Source of the DNA: Takakia lepidozioides
Lineage: Eukaryota; Streptophyta; Takakiopsida; Takakiales; Takakiaceae
Direction: 5' to 3'
DNA: 64,000 bases
Assembly (NCBI GenBank): GCA_030704615.1
Contig: CM060731.1
Coordinates: 36,766,001 to 36,830,000, forward strand
The notes beneath the pieces are model-generated. The model had not been told where the DNA came from and did no database searches. It was given only the letters and a program-made list of their open reading frames with translations. Each line of letters opens with the position of its first letter. Positions within the stretch are counted from its first letter, which is position 1. The translations under genes were made by a program, and so were the position numbers. Of this stretch, positions 42,770 through 54,889 are shown piece by piece.

Positions 42770-42965
42770 TGAATTCATTTCAACCAAATAATAAATTATT
42801 CTTGGAAATATAGGGTATTTAATATTTGTTTAATACAATAAATTATAATTAAAATAGCATATAAAATATTCACCATATTACAAAATTATGTAATTATAGG
42901 ATATAAAAAATACCCAAAATAAATGCAATACCCCTACAAAATACCCATTTATCTCATGTGCCTTA
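42770..42965 (-). mobile_element. AT-rich MITE-like element, copy 2 (inverted)
   Basis: The complement begins GGCACATGAGATAAATGGGT and includes CCTATAATTACATAATTTT, matching the element end at 20,945. Very AT-rich, no coding content. Confidence 0.5.
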
Positions 42966-43029
42966 GGTGCCCTATATAAGTGATAGAGTGTGACTTCCCC
43001 GGGTCCATTGCTAACTGGAGTGGTGAGCT

Positions 43030-46000
43030 GACTGTCCCTTTAATTAGGATTTGCACCCAAACTTATTGAGAGGACAGTGTTGGTGGTTGAGTTTCTTCCC
43101 CAATAGACCAAGTTTCCAGTGTCACTTCAGGAAGTCTTCCAACGAACTAAGAACATGGAGGGGGGAGCAAAAGAGAGAGAGACAATGTACTCAAAATATT
43201 TTGTTTGCTGTAGCCTTGTGTACCCCACACCAGTTTGACTGGAACACAAAGGGACAGAAACTACCTTTGTCAGGGACTCGCCTTGAAAGATGCAATTGAT
43301 CCGAGTTTTCCATATATCCTCTAGACATCCCTGCACACATCCGCCGTGTGTGATTTGCCCAATAATTTGACCCCTAAAGGGCCTGGGCTTTTGCTCAGCC
43401 ATGAGATTTTCAAGTTGGTAAACAGAGGTACAGGAACAATTCCCTTGATGGAATTGAAGAGGGCGTCTCTCTGGTGAGAGTATCCAGGACAATGAAAGAA
43501 GAACTGGATATTGTCTTCAGGTTGCCCACGCACTTACAATCCCCCTTTCCTCTCTGCATCTATTTGCTGTTCAAAGGTAGGCTACCCACCCTGAGTGCCA
43601 AGAGTGGGTAAACCCTTGAGGTCATCATGGATGACCTCACCCGCGTCACAGAGTGGAAACAAATTCAGGGACGCTTTCTCCCTAACTCCATTTTCATCAG
43701 ACAATTTCCTGGCAACATACATGGCTTTGGATACTACTGCCTTAAAGTCAGATTTATCCAGCAGGGTCATGGCTTGCAGACTTAGATTCAGATCCTTAAA
43801 ATTCTCACCCTCTGCCGCCAGGACTTAGCCTGTTTGACAGGGCACTCCTGCTTCCAAGATATAGAGTGGACTAACTTAGGATATCTGGTATTAGTCATAC
43901 ATTGCAGCTGACCCCACCATCTGACCTTGAATGCATTGCGTGGGGAGCTTAAGGGAGGAATGCCAAACTCACCCCCAACGGCCCACAGTTGCCAGCAGCC
44001 TACCGTGCCTAGAGATAAAACAGAGAACAGACTAGGCATCTGAATTGGAAAATAACCAGATGAAGAAGAAAAGCCATGGGGGATAGGACCAACGATAGCA
44101 TTTTGTGCCATACTGAAGCTGGGTTTTCAGCTTCTCCTTCCTACTTTTCATGTGCCTCCACAGAGAAAACCTAGAGCTAATCGGGCTCTGCACAGCAAGG
44201 AAGCTGGTTGTGTCTCGATTCAAAACTGGTGGAGCAGATAAGGCCACCTTTACCCCAAGAGGTGTTGGCGAGAAGAGCAGCTCCAAAGGAATTGGGGTGC
44301 ACCTCCTTTGGAATCAGCGAGAAGAGCAGCTCCCCTCCTGCTCAGAGCTTTGTGGAAGAGCTGCACACAGGACTCTCCGAGCTTCAGTCAAAAGGTCCGA
44401 AAAGATAAGCGCTTGATAGCTCTCTGCAAGGCTAGTGGCTTACCCTCATAAACTAATGAGCACCTAGCCTTCCAAATATGGCAAAGGTTAGAGTAGCCTA
44501 GCCCAGATAAGGACTAAGTAGAGGGCTAAAGATTCTTGGAACCCACTTAGAAAAGAGAGAGACGACTTGAGACTCCGGGTCTAGCACACCTAGACCACCA
44601 TATCTGTTTTTTAGAGATCTGTTGCCAGGAAACAAGAGCTCTTCTGCGGGGGGAATCGAGCGATGCACCCCAAAGGAATTGACGAATCAATGCTTTAACT
44701 TCTTTGATAAGGGCAGTGCCTGGCGACCAACAGAAGCAAAATACCAATCATTTGGAAGAAGTACCTGGTTTGCCACGCTCGACCAGCCAGAGAGAGGTTT
44801 GCCGAGATCCAGTAAGCGAGTTTGCTTTGCAAGGCTGCGAGAATCTGTGAGCCTCAGAAAGGTCAACCCTATCTGGTGACCAAAGAGAGTATGAGAAGTC
44901 TCGGGCGACACCAACTTCAGCCCTAGCCCGTGACCCCAAACTTGGCAGTGAGAAGAAAAAGGAGGTTTAGAGAGAACTCCGATCGATTTACTCCAAGTGA
45001 TATGAAGCCCAGAAGCTACACAAAAGGAATGAAGCGTGTTCCGAGCTAGCTGAATAGTCTGACTGTCTGAATTGTCAAGAAGCAGAACTGTATCGTCAGC
45101 TGAGTTGTCTTCACATGAAGGGAGGGATGACGGGGAGGCAGATGGAGAGACTGCAAATCTTGCCGTTGGCTGCCAGGTGACGGCCGAAAGCATCTGCAGC
45201 GATGAGGAACAGGCAGCCTTGTCTTACAGACGGTGAAGAGCAAATGAGCGAGAGAGAGCTCCGTTGACCAGCACCTTGCCGGGGGCGGAGAAGAGAAGAA
45301 TGCTGCTGACCCATTTCAGAAAATCACCAACTTCCCAATGCACCAAAGAGAAAAGACCAATCTAGATTAGCGAAGGCTTTTTGAAAGTCAAGAAGAAGGA
45401 GAGGCAAGGGCTGCTCATAGCACTCAGCTTGGTGCGTAGCTTCATTCACCAACAGAACATTGTCAAAGTCATCATTTTTTATGAAGCCTTTGTTCAGAGC
45501 GGATAATGGGACGGTAGTAGAAGAGGTTGAAGTCTCAGAGTCAACCACATAACCCGAAAACCAGAAAAATCTCAACGGGCATACCATGGAGGCCAGGCAC
45601 TTTCATGGGGGGGCATAGTGAAAGGCAATTGACAGGTTTGCGGAGTCCGAGAGAGAGACAGAGTTGGGGATATTGCCCAGAGCTGACTGTTGGTTGACCA
45701 ATATGACTGGAGTGACGTTACTCTTGCTGAAGAGAGAAGCAAACAAACAAATCAGCCGCCAACGCCGCTTGTAATTTAGGGACAGAGCACGGATCACCAT
45801 TGCTATCCTTGAGTTCAGGGATGGCAATGCTTTCTTTCCTTCTAATAGCTGAAAACTATCCGGGAATACTTATTAGTGAGGATGCACTGTGTTTCTATTT
45901 GGCCTCTTGTAAACCCACAAGGCAAGACTATGGATTTGCGAAGTTCACGATCGTCCCGTGGTGGGCATGGTCACATCTAAGGCAGGCACAACGGCCGATA
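43030..46000 (-). mobile_element. decayed LINE (L1-like) with reverse transcriptase fragments
   Basis: On the reverse strand, RT motifs appear in order. LLLLDFQKAFANLDWSFLF (motif A) is near 45,375-45,335, SVRQGCLFLIAADAFGRHL (motif B) near 45,230, and SADDTVLLL (catalytic DD) near 45,100. The thumb-like FLWGASLDSPRRRALVSWQQ is near 44,670. A C-terminal Cys/His remnant (GQPEDNIQFFFHCPGYSHQR) is near 43,500. The frames change repeatedly and no 5' ORF1 is visible. The element lies between the TXNL4B-like and IPUT1-like genes. Confidence 0.8.
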
Positions 46001-46704
46001 CGGGGAGGGGCGATGCGGGGGAGGCACCTGCTGCGCCGATCACTTCCTTCCCTCGCCTTGAAGAAAGCGATTTTGTGCTTGTTTTGATACATGTACTGCC
46101 AATCCTCATACGCTTCCACGAAGGTAAAGACTAAAAGACTGTTGACGGTGTATAGTGTATACCTTGCGTTGTTTCCAGGCTGTTTCGTCCCTTTTCCTCG
46201 CTGCATCTGGATGCTGAAATTTGTAGATTTTTCCTACCTCCCTAAATCCAATGTCGTTTTTGTCTCTCCATTCTTCGTCTGTTTTGACGGTCGTTTCTGC
46301 TATCAGGGTGCAATGCAGTGCGTAGCGTATACTGTTCATGCCTCTGTGATTTTTTATTTCATCTTCGTTGCCTCCATTCTGCATCTATGAACACTCGCGG
46401 ATCCCACCACTGTCTGTTTTCTAGTATTCTTAGCTTTCGTATCTCACAGGTGCACCAAGTGCTAAAGTAATTAATGCCTCATAAAGCAGACGGGAAGAGC
46501 CTCACAGCTTTTGCATCTTGTGTTTCTACTTCCAAGTCCGATCAGGCGGTGCCTCAAGCTCTGGACTTGCAATGTTTATGTTTTCGAAACTGCCTGATCC
46601 TCGTTATATGTCTGTCTGTCAGGCAGCCTATGTAAGCTGAGAAGGCTTGGAGTGGTCTTGAGACTTGGGCCATTGGCGGAGGAGCCTACCCAGGGCCAAG
46701 ACAC

Positions 46705-49530
46705 ATGGAGAGGAGCTGGAACAACACTACTGAATGCTCGTTAAGATGGGTGCCTCGTCGAAAAGGAATTGCGGACAGTCAGCCAGGGAGATGGCTTTTT
46801 GTTCTGATGCTTCTTATCGTTGCCCTTGTGATGCCAGCAGAGGCATCCTATTCGCCACAGACAGAACACTCAAAGAAAAATGCATATGCAACTATGCTGT
46901 ACATGGGAACGCCCCGTGACTATGAGTTTTATGTTGCTGCTCGGGTAATGCTGCAGACTCTTGCCCACTTCCCAGTGGATGCAGACCTAGTGGTGATAGC
47001 CTCCCAAGATGTTCCTCATAAATGGAGAAAAACTTTGTAAGAACACTTGACATGACCTACGTTCTGGGACTAGTTGGGGGTCAGTTGTGTCTGCATCTTG
47101 ATAGACGAATGAGTTGTTTACAACAACTCAATGATACGATTATCAATGTACCTGGAACTTGGGTCATGTCATATCTAGGCCTGAGAGGTGGGATACTGCA
47201 GTATTGTCAGGCAGGCCTGTTTTTATGTACGGAAAGTCAGGCATGCATGCTTTGTACAACTGATGTATATTGCTTCCTGTGAACTGCGTCTATCATCATC
47301 AGTTCTTGCCAACAATGTTTTTTGTCAACTACATGTCATCTGCAGTTTCCATTTTCATTCTGCATCCAGATCATCCTGTCACAAGGGATTCTCTGTTGAC
47401 GCAAGCTGTAAGATTCTCCAATAGGTCACAGATTATAGTGAGTCAGTGAAGCTCTTGCAATTCTCCTCATCAGTGAGGAAGTTATGCATGGGGTACTGTC
47501 ATCAGAGATGCTTTTTGGAACAATTTGTCTCTTTCAAGGAATGGAGACTGAGCTGCCTAGTCTTTTATTCTTATGGCTGTCATACACCTTGGGATTTCCT
47601 TAACAGACTCGATGAAGGTGTGAAGATGGTGGTTGTGGATGATATTCCGAATCCATACAGACATCAGCCCAATTTTGATATGCGCTTCCTGTTCACTCTA
47701 AATAAGCTTTATGCATGGAATCTGACGGAATACAAGCGGGTTGTTATGCTCGACGCCGACAATTTGTTTCTGCAGAAGACTGACGAGCTCTTCCAGTGTG
47801 GCCAGTTTTGTGCTGCCTTCATCAATCCTTGCATTTTCCACACTGGCCTGTTTGTATTGGAGGTATAGCATCCTTATCCCTCCTTCCCTTTTTTCTCTTT
47901 TTGACACAAAAGTTCATAGCGATGGCTTAGTATATAGAAGTCAATGCAATATTTCCTGTGCATGTCCAACTTGTACTTTGAAGAAAATATTAACAAGGTG
48001 CTTTATGGTGATTTGTGAGGCTGGTGGCCAATCTACTATGCCATTGCTTGTTGCTCTGCAGCCATCAAATGACACATTCAGCGACATGTTGCATGAACTA
48101 GATGTGGGACGAGAAAACAAGGATGGAGCTGATCAGGGTTTTCTGTCATCTTACTTTGGTGACTTGATTGATCGACCTTTGTTTCATCCACCGACCAATG
48201 GCTCAAGGCTGGATGGTCACTTCCGCCTGCCATTTGGATATCAGATGGATGCCTCATACTTCTGTATGTATTCCAGTCTGCAATCCAGCTTATGAGATAA
48301 CCTTTTCTGCTTGTAAAGATTAGAGGTTGAAAGTCTCTTTTGAATTGAATAAAGACTGAAGATATGAGCTATATCTTGTGGTGTCAAGTTTGCTGTTGGG
48401 AGCTTGAAATTCACATACTTCCAACTCCTAAAAGAATTGATGCCCTTTGTGTAGTTGTGTGATCTACTGATGATGTCATGGAAATTCAACACCCACAATT
48501 CTGCTACTGCAGTCCCAAAGTGGCGGTATTTCCTGTATTATCCTCTATCTATATTGCTTTGGAGTCCCTGTACTCGCAGTAAGTTGTTCTGATTTTAGTC
48601 TATCGGTCACTCACTTCTTGGCTGTCTCTATGCAGATTTGAAATTGAGATGGAGCGTTCCCTGTGGGCCAAATAGTGTTATCACGTTCCCTAGTGTTCCA
48701 CTGCTGAAGCCTTGGTACTGGTGGTCATGGCCGACATTGCCGCTGGGACTCTCCTGGCATGAGAAGCGGCGGGCAAGCATTGGGTAAGTGTTGGAAATTT
48801 GATGGAAGGTTTGTGTGAATCCTCACTTTTTGAAGTAGTTCAATACCGACGATTGGTTTGTCTTGGCAGGTATGGGTCAGAAATCCCCCTATTGGCGGCT
48901 GAGGCACTTTTCTATATTATAACGATGTCCGTAGCAATATTTGTTCGACGGCGGTTTGCATCTCCAGAAAGGACACATCTGATGAAAGAATGTTTAAGTC
49001 GAGGACCTTGTGTGGAGCATGGACCAATCTGCCACCCTTCAGCCATTAAGGCAGTGGTTCTCATTGCGGTATTCGGAAGTTTTCTTTTCCCCTTCTTCAT
49101 CATCCCAACAACTGTCCATCCTTTCATGGGATGGGGTCTTTGTCTTCTTGGCTCCTTATCTCTACTCACTGTGATTATCAGCCTTGTCCAACTCCCAGTC
49201 TTACCTCTGATGACTCCATGGTTTGGAATTGTTGGAGCTCTCTTAGTCCTAGCATCACCTTATTACAGCAGTGGCATTGTGCGAGCTTTGTGCACTACGT
49301 TTTACACCTCCCTTGCAACTCCGTTTGCGTGGTGGGCTCTGAAAGAAGTTAGCACATTCGTAAACTACAGTGGAGAGCGACGACCTTTGATGGCCTGGAC
49401 CAGTTTGAGGTCAGAGCCTTCTACAGAATTAATGAAACTATGCAAAGCTTCAGCATATCCACCTAAACAACGGGGCCTTGATGTAGTTCGAAGGACATTC
49501 CATCTTTTGCACGAAGACCCCCAAAAGTGA
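46705..49530 (+). CDS. IPUT1: inositol phosphorylceramide glucuronosyltransferase (IPUT1 / PGSIP6-like, GT8)
   Basis: Five exons splice in phase: 46,705-47,036, 47,607-47,862, 48,062-48,263, 48,636-48,783 and 48,870-49,530, giving 532 residues. That is close to the length I recall for Arabidopsis PGSIP6. An N-terminal hydrophobic anchor (RWLFVLMLLIVALVMPAEA) precedes the GT8 domain: YATMLYMGTPRDYEFYVAAR, VVMLDADNLFLQ (metal-binding DxD) and KDGADQGFLSSYFGD. Then come VPCGPNSVITFPSVPLLKPW and YWWSWPTLPLGLSWHEKRR. The C-terminal third has about five membrane segments (IKAVVLIAVFGSFLFPFFII, LGSLSLLTVIISLVQLPVL). The enzyme transfers glucuronic acid to inositol phosphorylceramide in the Golgi, the first step in making GIPC sphingolipids. 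No disabling change is seen. Confidence 0.92.
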
Positions 49531-51198
49531 GTGGTCTTCTGGACGGCAACAGGAGTTAGAAGCCACGTGGTTTTTTGGACCAATCTGCTTTTGCAAGGAT
49601 GATGACTGTGGAGGGAATGGAGCTGGTGCAGAGCATGTCTTCCTTCACTGTGTACTATCTTTGAAGACGGGAGGTTTTGGAGAATGATAGTTTCATTGCC
49701 ACATAGCTGAGTCCCTTGTAATTGATGCTTTAGATCCTTGCGGCTACCGAGACCCTTAACAAGAAGGCGCATACACTTACCACACAGACTCAATTCATTG
49801 CCTGTTTCACCTACAGCCTGATGAATTTTGATACGAGATTCTTATCAAAACCTTGTCAATTGGGTTTTGTAGGAATATGCACATTGCAATTTGCAAACAT
49901 TTTATCTGTACATTAGCAGCATTGGCTAGTTAGTCAGATGCAATGTTGAAAGTCATATAACATGACTTGCATGCTTTTCTGACACTCAATTCTACACCTT
50001 ACATGGTTTCTGAAAACAGAGCTTTTGCATGGAAGTGGTCTTGCGCACATGCATTTTGTTCCATCTGCCTGCTCCTTTACTCAATGGATGATTCATACAA
50101 TCAACTGCCTGGGCATCCGGAGCCTGCAATTTTCGAAACCCAGTCTTTTTGGCGGGGGTGAGTGCTCGCCAACAGATCATCCAATCTCTCTGGTAAGGCT
50201 TCCCGAGCTTGGACTTGCTTGGATGAATGTGAATTGGACACTGATGCAGGAATAAGAGATTGGTGGAAGAAACATTCAGTTCTTCTGGGGCTATCTTTCC
50301 TTCTACATTGAACCTATATCCAGGTATATCCCTCTTTTCTGAGAAGAATATGCACTTACAGATACTGTGTGTAGTGTCGATTCTCCGGAAACTTGCATGA
50401 ACCCAGAAACATTCATGTCAGCACAAGATGGATGGAAGATGGGCAAGGAGCTACAAGATTATGGGCGGATTCACAGTGATCCATGGATGCTGGCAAATCC
50501 ACAATTTGAGTATCACTGAAGCGTCTGCCACAACTCAGAACATACAAGCCCAGGCATTATACCACTCCGTCTGATGTAAACTTCATGTGTTGGTGTCCAT
50601 TGCAATATATTAACCTGCAGATCTAAGCTTTTTGTTCGAAAGAGTTTTTGGTGAATTACAGACTTCGCTTTCACAACATATAGTCTACTCTTGTGATAAA
50701 CTTGCACTAGTGGACAAATCCCCTAATCAAACTGGAAAGAATCAGAGGCAAAACCAGGGCCCTCCAGCACCTTTTACATCCCTGTATCTGACATCATCAA
50801 GCCTCGAGGTTGACAAAAGAATTAGCCTCTGAAAAATGTCATCTTCCACAAAGTCACAACCTGAGTGAGCTTCAAAGCAACTTTCTTTAGAAACGGAAGG
50901 AAGAACCAAGGCCCTTCAGCAGAAGACATGCACAAGATTATGAGGAGAGATGTGCCACACTTTAGTCCTCACGGGTTTTGCACAATTTACACACACGGAC
51001 TGGCATTCACACAGACAGACATGAGTATTTTCTAGATCATGACAAATGGCTGGTAACATAGAACGCAGGTACTACTCATCAGCTTAGGCTGGAAATAGCT
51101 TGTCAATCATGTCACAAATAGGAAGGTGAAACAAAAATTCAGTTTGAATTGACCAAAACGGTGATGCAGGGATGAAATAGAAACGGATCAGCTGGCAG
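49531..51198. other. convergent intergenic region
   Basis: Lies between the 3' ends of the IPUT1-like (+) and lectin kinase (-) genes. Short open frames near 49,967-50,255 have no recognisable domain. Confidence 0.45.
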
Positions 51199-53211
51199 TC
51201 ACCTTGGATGTGATTCGGTTATAAGTGACTTTGAAATAGATGCAGACGAAGGTCCTGATCTTGAAAAGCTTGATTCGGAGTTATGCGAAGTGGTTCTAGA
51301 ATTTCCTAGATCACTTATAGAAATCCAGGATTGGTTTGCTGAAAAGCTTGGTGCTGGCTTTGAGGCTGGGACAGCAGGCACAGGTGCATCACCGGCCAAC
51401 ACTTGGACTACCTGTCGCATAGAAGGGCGAGCCGATGGATCCGGATGTGAGCAAAGCAGACCCAATAGTAACACAACTTCCATATTGTACTTGTCGAAAT
51501 CCCCTTGCAATCTCTTATCCACCACACTAAGAAGGTTTCCCTCTTTCAGGCATCTCCAGACCATATCTACTAGAACCAGGTCATCCACCAGAACGCTAGC
51601 ATCATAAACCTTTCTGCCACATGCTATCTCCAAAGCGACTGCCCCGAACGCATACACATCCGTTTTGTCTGTAAATTTCCCACCTGTAGCCTCTGGGGCA
51701 ATGTATCCAAACGTCCCAGCAACCAATGTAGTCGTCGCATTCTTATGATGGTCGACTAGACGTGCAAGTCCAAAATCTCCCAATTTTGCATTGAACTCAT
51801 CATCCAGCATTATGTTGCTTGCTTTGACATCACGGTGTATCACTTGCTTCCGCCAACCTTCATGCAGATATTGCAATGCTGCTGCCGTGCCTGACACTAT
51901 TTTCCATCTTTGACTCCAAGAAAGGATGGCCTCTGGTCTTTTTGAACTGAAAAGAGCTTTATCAAGACTCCCATTTGGCATCAACTCATAAACCAGCAGG
52001 AACTTGCCTCTATCTCTGCAATAGCCCATCAGCTGAACCACATTTCGATGCCTAAGCTGGCTGATGATGGAAACCTCTGCTAAAAACTCTCGCTCTCCTT
52101 GCTTGGATTCATTACTCACTTTCTTCACTGCAACTGCAGCACCCGTACGAGGCAAAACCCCTCTGTAAACGCTTCCAAACCCACCTTCCCCTAATTTTGA
52201 TTGATTGCTGAATTGCTTTGTGGCTGTACTCAGGTGTTTGTAGCTTATGTACTCTGGCATACCTGCCATTTCCATCATTCCCTCATCCTCCTGAATCTCC
52301 TTCCTTACACGAGCTTTTTTGCGCAAGAGAATGAAGACAACAAAAGCAGCCAAGGAAAGCGCCACCAACATGCCAACACAAACCCCCACAATAAGTGTCA
52401 AGTTTACTCTTGACGCTGGTGTTGAAGACCCTGGCGGCACTCCGTAGCTTGTGAAGGTCCAGTTCATGATATAGTACAAACACCATGCATCCCCATTTGC
52501 AGCCGAGAATCCAATCCACATGTACTCATCAACATAATCCAAAAGATCAACTGTGTAGGTTAGAACAGGGCTTACTGGTCTGGAAGAGGTGTTAGCCACT
52601 CTAACCTCAATACTCTTACGTGTGCCATCGTACTCAATCCATGAAGTAAGCACGTCCCTTTTCCAAAACGAAATGCCCAGCGGTGCAACACTCTCCGATA
52701 GATTAGAGATTGCACTTCCAATATCAATGCCCACATGATCGTCAGACAAGGTATCGATATATGGATTCTTCCAATTGTCGAACTCCACAGCTACAGTTTT
52801 AGGTTGGTCCTGCTCTTGGAAGATGCCCAAACGTCCAGCCACTCCACCCACCCAGCTGCTTGAGTTCACTATTACAAACGCCATGCCATCTCCCCGGCTG
52901 TAATAATCTGACCCATTGTAGAACTGGGGTTCTTCACGGAAAGTGAAACTGGTATTAAAGGATGCCATTACTTTAGTGGCAGGATCCTTCATCCGAATCG
53001 GTTCTTGATAATACGCGACCCCTTCTGTTTGCTGGGGGTTTCTGATGTCTATGAGAGATAAGGTTCCATTTCCAAAAACCTGAGCTTGTGCTAAACATAT
53101 CATACTCGAACTTGTGAAGGGATTTAATGTGAAGTTACCATGAACCAGAGTAACTAAAGCACAACTGACTAAGAGCCAGAGAAAATTTCTACAAGTGCTC
53201 AACATTCTCAT
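51199..53211 (-). CDS. L-type lectin-domain receptor-like kinase
   Basis: Single exon, 670 residues, starting at ATG 53,211. A signal peptide (1-25, LWLLVSCALVTLVHG) is followed by a legume-lectin domain at about 26-256. It has SRGDGMAFVIVNSS and AVEFDNWKNPYIDTLSDDHV, the metal/sugar-binding loops. Residues 271-296 form the transmembrane helix. The kinase spans about 335-605, with glycine loop GEGGFGSVYRG at 341, AVKK (Lys363), VIHRDVKASN (HRD at 459-461), GDFGLARL (DFG at 479-481) and GYIAPEA. All catalytic residues are present and it is an RD kinase. It acts at the plasma membrane, sensing extracellular ligands in defence or development. The Ser-rich tail is a likely phosphorylation region. 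A short upstream open frame (53,208-53,435) is treated as 5' leader. Confidence 0.96.
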   Translation of the reverse strand: MRMLSTCRNFLWLLVSCALVTLVHGNFTLNPFTSSSMICLAQAQVFGNGTLSLIDIRNPQQTEGVAYYQEPIRMKDPATKVMASFNTSFTFREEPQFYNGSDYYSRGDGMAFVIVNSSSWVGGVAGRLGIFQEQDQPKTVAVEFDNWKNPYIDTLSDDHVGIDIGSAISNLSESVAPLGISFWKRDVLTSWIEYDGTRKSIEVRVANTSSRPVSPVLTYTVDLLDYVDEYMWIGFSAANGDAWCLYYIMNWTFTSYGVPPGSSTPASRVNLTLIVGVCVGMLVALSLAAFVVFILLRKKARVRKEIQEDEGMMEMAGMPEYISYKHLSTATKQFSNQSKLGEGGFGSVYRGVLPRTGAAVAVKKVSNESKQGEREFLAEVSIISQLRHRNVVQLMGYCRDRGKFLLVYELMPNGSLDKALFSSKRPEAILSWSQRWKIVSGTAAALQYLHEGWRKQVIHRDVKASNIMLDDEFNAKLGDFGLARLVDHHKNATTTLVAGTFGYIAPEATGGKFTDKTDVYAFGAVALEIACGRKVYDASVLVDDLVLVDMVWRCLKEGNLLSVVDKRLQGDFDKYNMEVVLLLGLLCSHPDPSARPSMRQVVQVLAGDAPVPAVPASKPAPSFSANQSWISISDLGNSRTTSHNSESSFSRSGPSSASISKSLITESHPR

Positions 53212-54880
53212 CTACAGAGTAAGAAGATCTGACTGGGAAGGGAGTTTGAAATTTGTAGCAGGAAAAATAAATCTCTCTCGAATCTCTTACGTGATTGATG
53301 TAAGTGACGCAAAATATCACTTTTCACTGAGATGTCAATTCTTCCTTGTCGACTACCTCTGAGGCTGAGTGTACAGTTTTCCATTTCCACCAGACCATCC
53401 TGAAGATCCACCGTAAACATTCCATAGGATGCCAAGTAAGAGAAAGAGATGTTCTCGAGTACAGCCCAACGTCTGAATAATCATATTGAAATCACACCGA
53501 GACGGCTTCCACCACTCGACGCTGGCATATACATGGTCTCTGGTCCTTCTTCTCCGCCTCCCACCATGGTGCTTCTTCTACTTCTCTAATACGCGTCCTC
53601 TCACTTATTGGTGCACAACAACCTTCAACCAAAACAGACTAGGTGAATAACAAATGCTTTGTGCTCAAAATTCTCGATTCAGAGATCATTTCAAACCTTA
53701 CTTAAAGCTTCCAAATAAAGTAGCTACAATCGCTTATCTCCGAAACCACGACATCTCCTGAATCACATAAAGCTTCTTGGTGAAAAGCACCCCAACCTCA
53801 GCAAGAGAGAGAGAGATGTTCTCAAGTAAACTATGCTTTCTAAATACTTCTGAAACCCCCCCCCCCCCGGATGAGAGACAGACCTATGTGAGAGCAAGCC
53901 CAAGAATGGGTAGAAGAATTAGAGGAACAGAGTCAACCACTTCAACTCATTTGCTCCAGCGGTCTCATTTGGTCATCACTGCGGCCGATGATGGTTGCCC
54001 ACTCACGCGCCCAATCAACAAGCCATTCGATGCGCTAGTCTTTGCTGATAAGAGAGGAAAACATGTTGAAATGTGTTGAAGAAGAAGGTGGTGTCCTCAT
54101 CAACTGTCCTCGACTTTGTTCAGCTAGCTTTTCACCCATGGAGGATTCAACTGACCATCAATCACTACCAAGTCATCCTTCTCACATTATCTAACAGCTA
54201 CCGGATCTCAGAACCAGGACTGGAGATGACGAGGATGGGAAGAGTGGACCCCCCAAGTTAAGAGAAGCAATACTGCTTCCAGATTGTGATGGACATAACT
54301 CTTTGACTATGTGCTCGGCACAGTAAGATAAATCAACTGTGGCACCTAAAATGCATCAAGAACCTCCACATTCTCCTCGGATCTTCAGCACTCACGATCC
54401 ATGGTTCTGTGCGGGATGTCGGCGCCGCACCGATTGTACTCTCTAAAGAGCCACAAATAGACTCTAGTGACAATGTCCACGGCATACATTCCAGTTACCA
54501 GAGCTACAAAGTCGGAGCAACCAAAGTCTCCTGCAATTTGTGGGGCCATGGATTCCACTACAGTACTGCACAGATTCTCCGCATTGGATGAGAAGTAGGA
54601 AACAGTTAGGGGATTTGGTGCATGACCTATCAAGCTTTATCCCTTGTTAACATTAACGTGATAAAACAGGCTGGAGCTGATGTACGGTGGCTTTGAGGCA
54701 AATAGGATCAAAGCATGTGGGCACTAAGATTAGCAACTTCTACATGTTTAATCTATGAGGGCTTAGATTCTGCAATCTGTTTTGTGTGCAAAACTATGTG
54801 CATGGATGTCCGTGTGTTCTTGCGGTTTATCGATGTATGCTTTGTCATTGATTTCCCCCTCATCCGCTAAGCTCCTTCTA
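53212..54880. other. lectin kinase upstream region and intergenic DNA
   Basis: No gene recognised. Contains a C12-13 tract at about 53,857-53,869 and a GA-rich stretch at about 53,800-53,815. Confidence 0.45.
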
Positions 54881-54889
54881 CCAACTACA

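Noticed and set aside
53208-53435. 75-codon frame upstream of the lectin kinase
   Set aside because: Ends at the kinase start with no conserved feature; treated as leader or promoter sequence.
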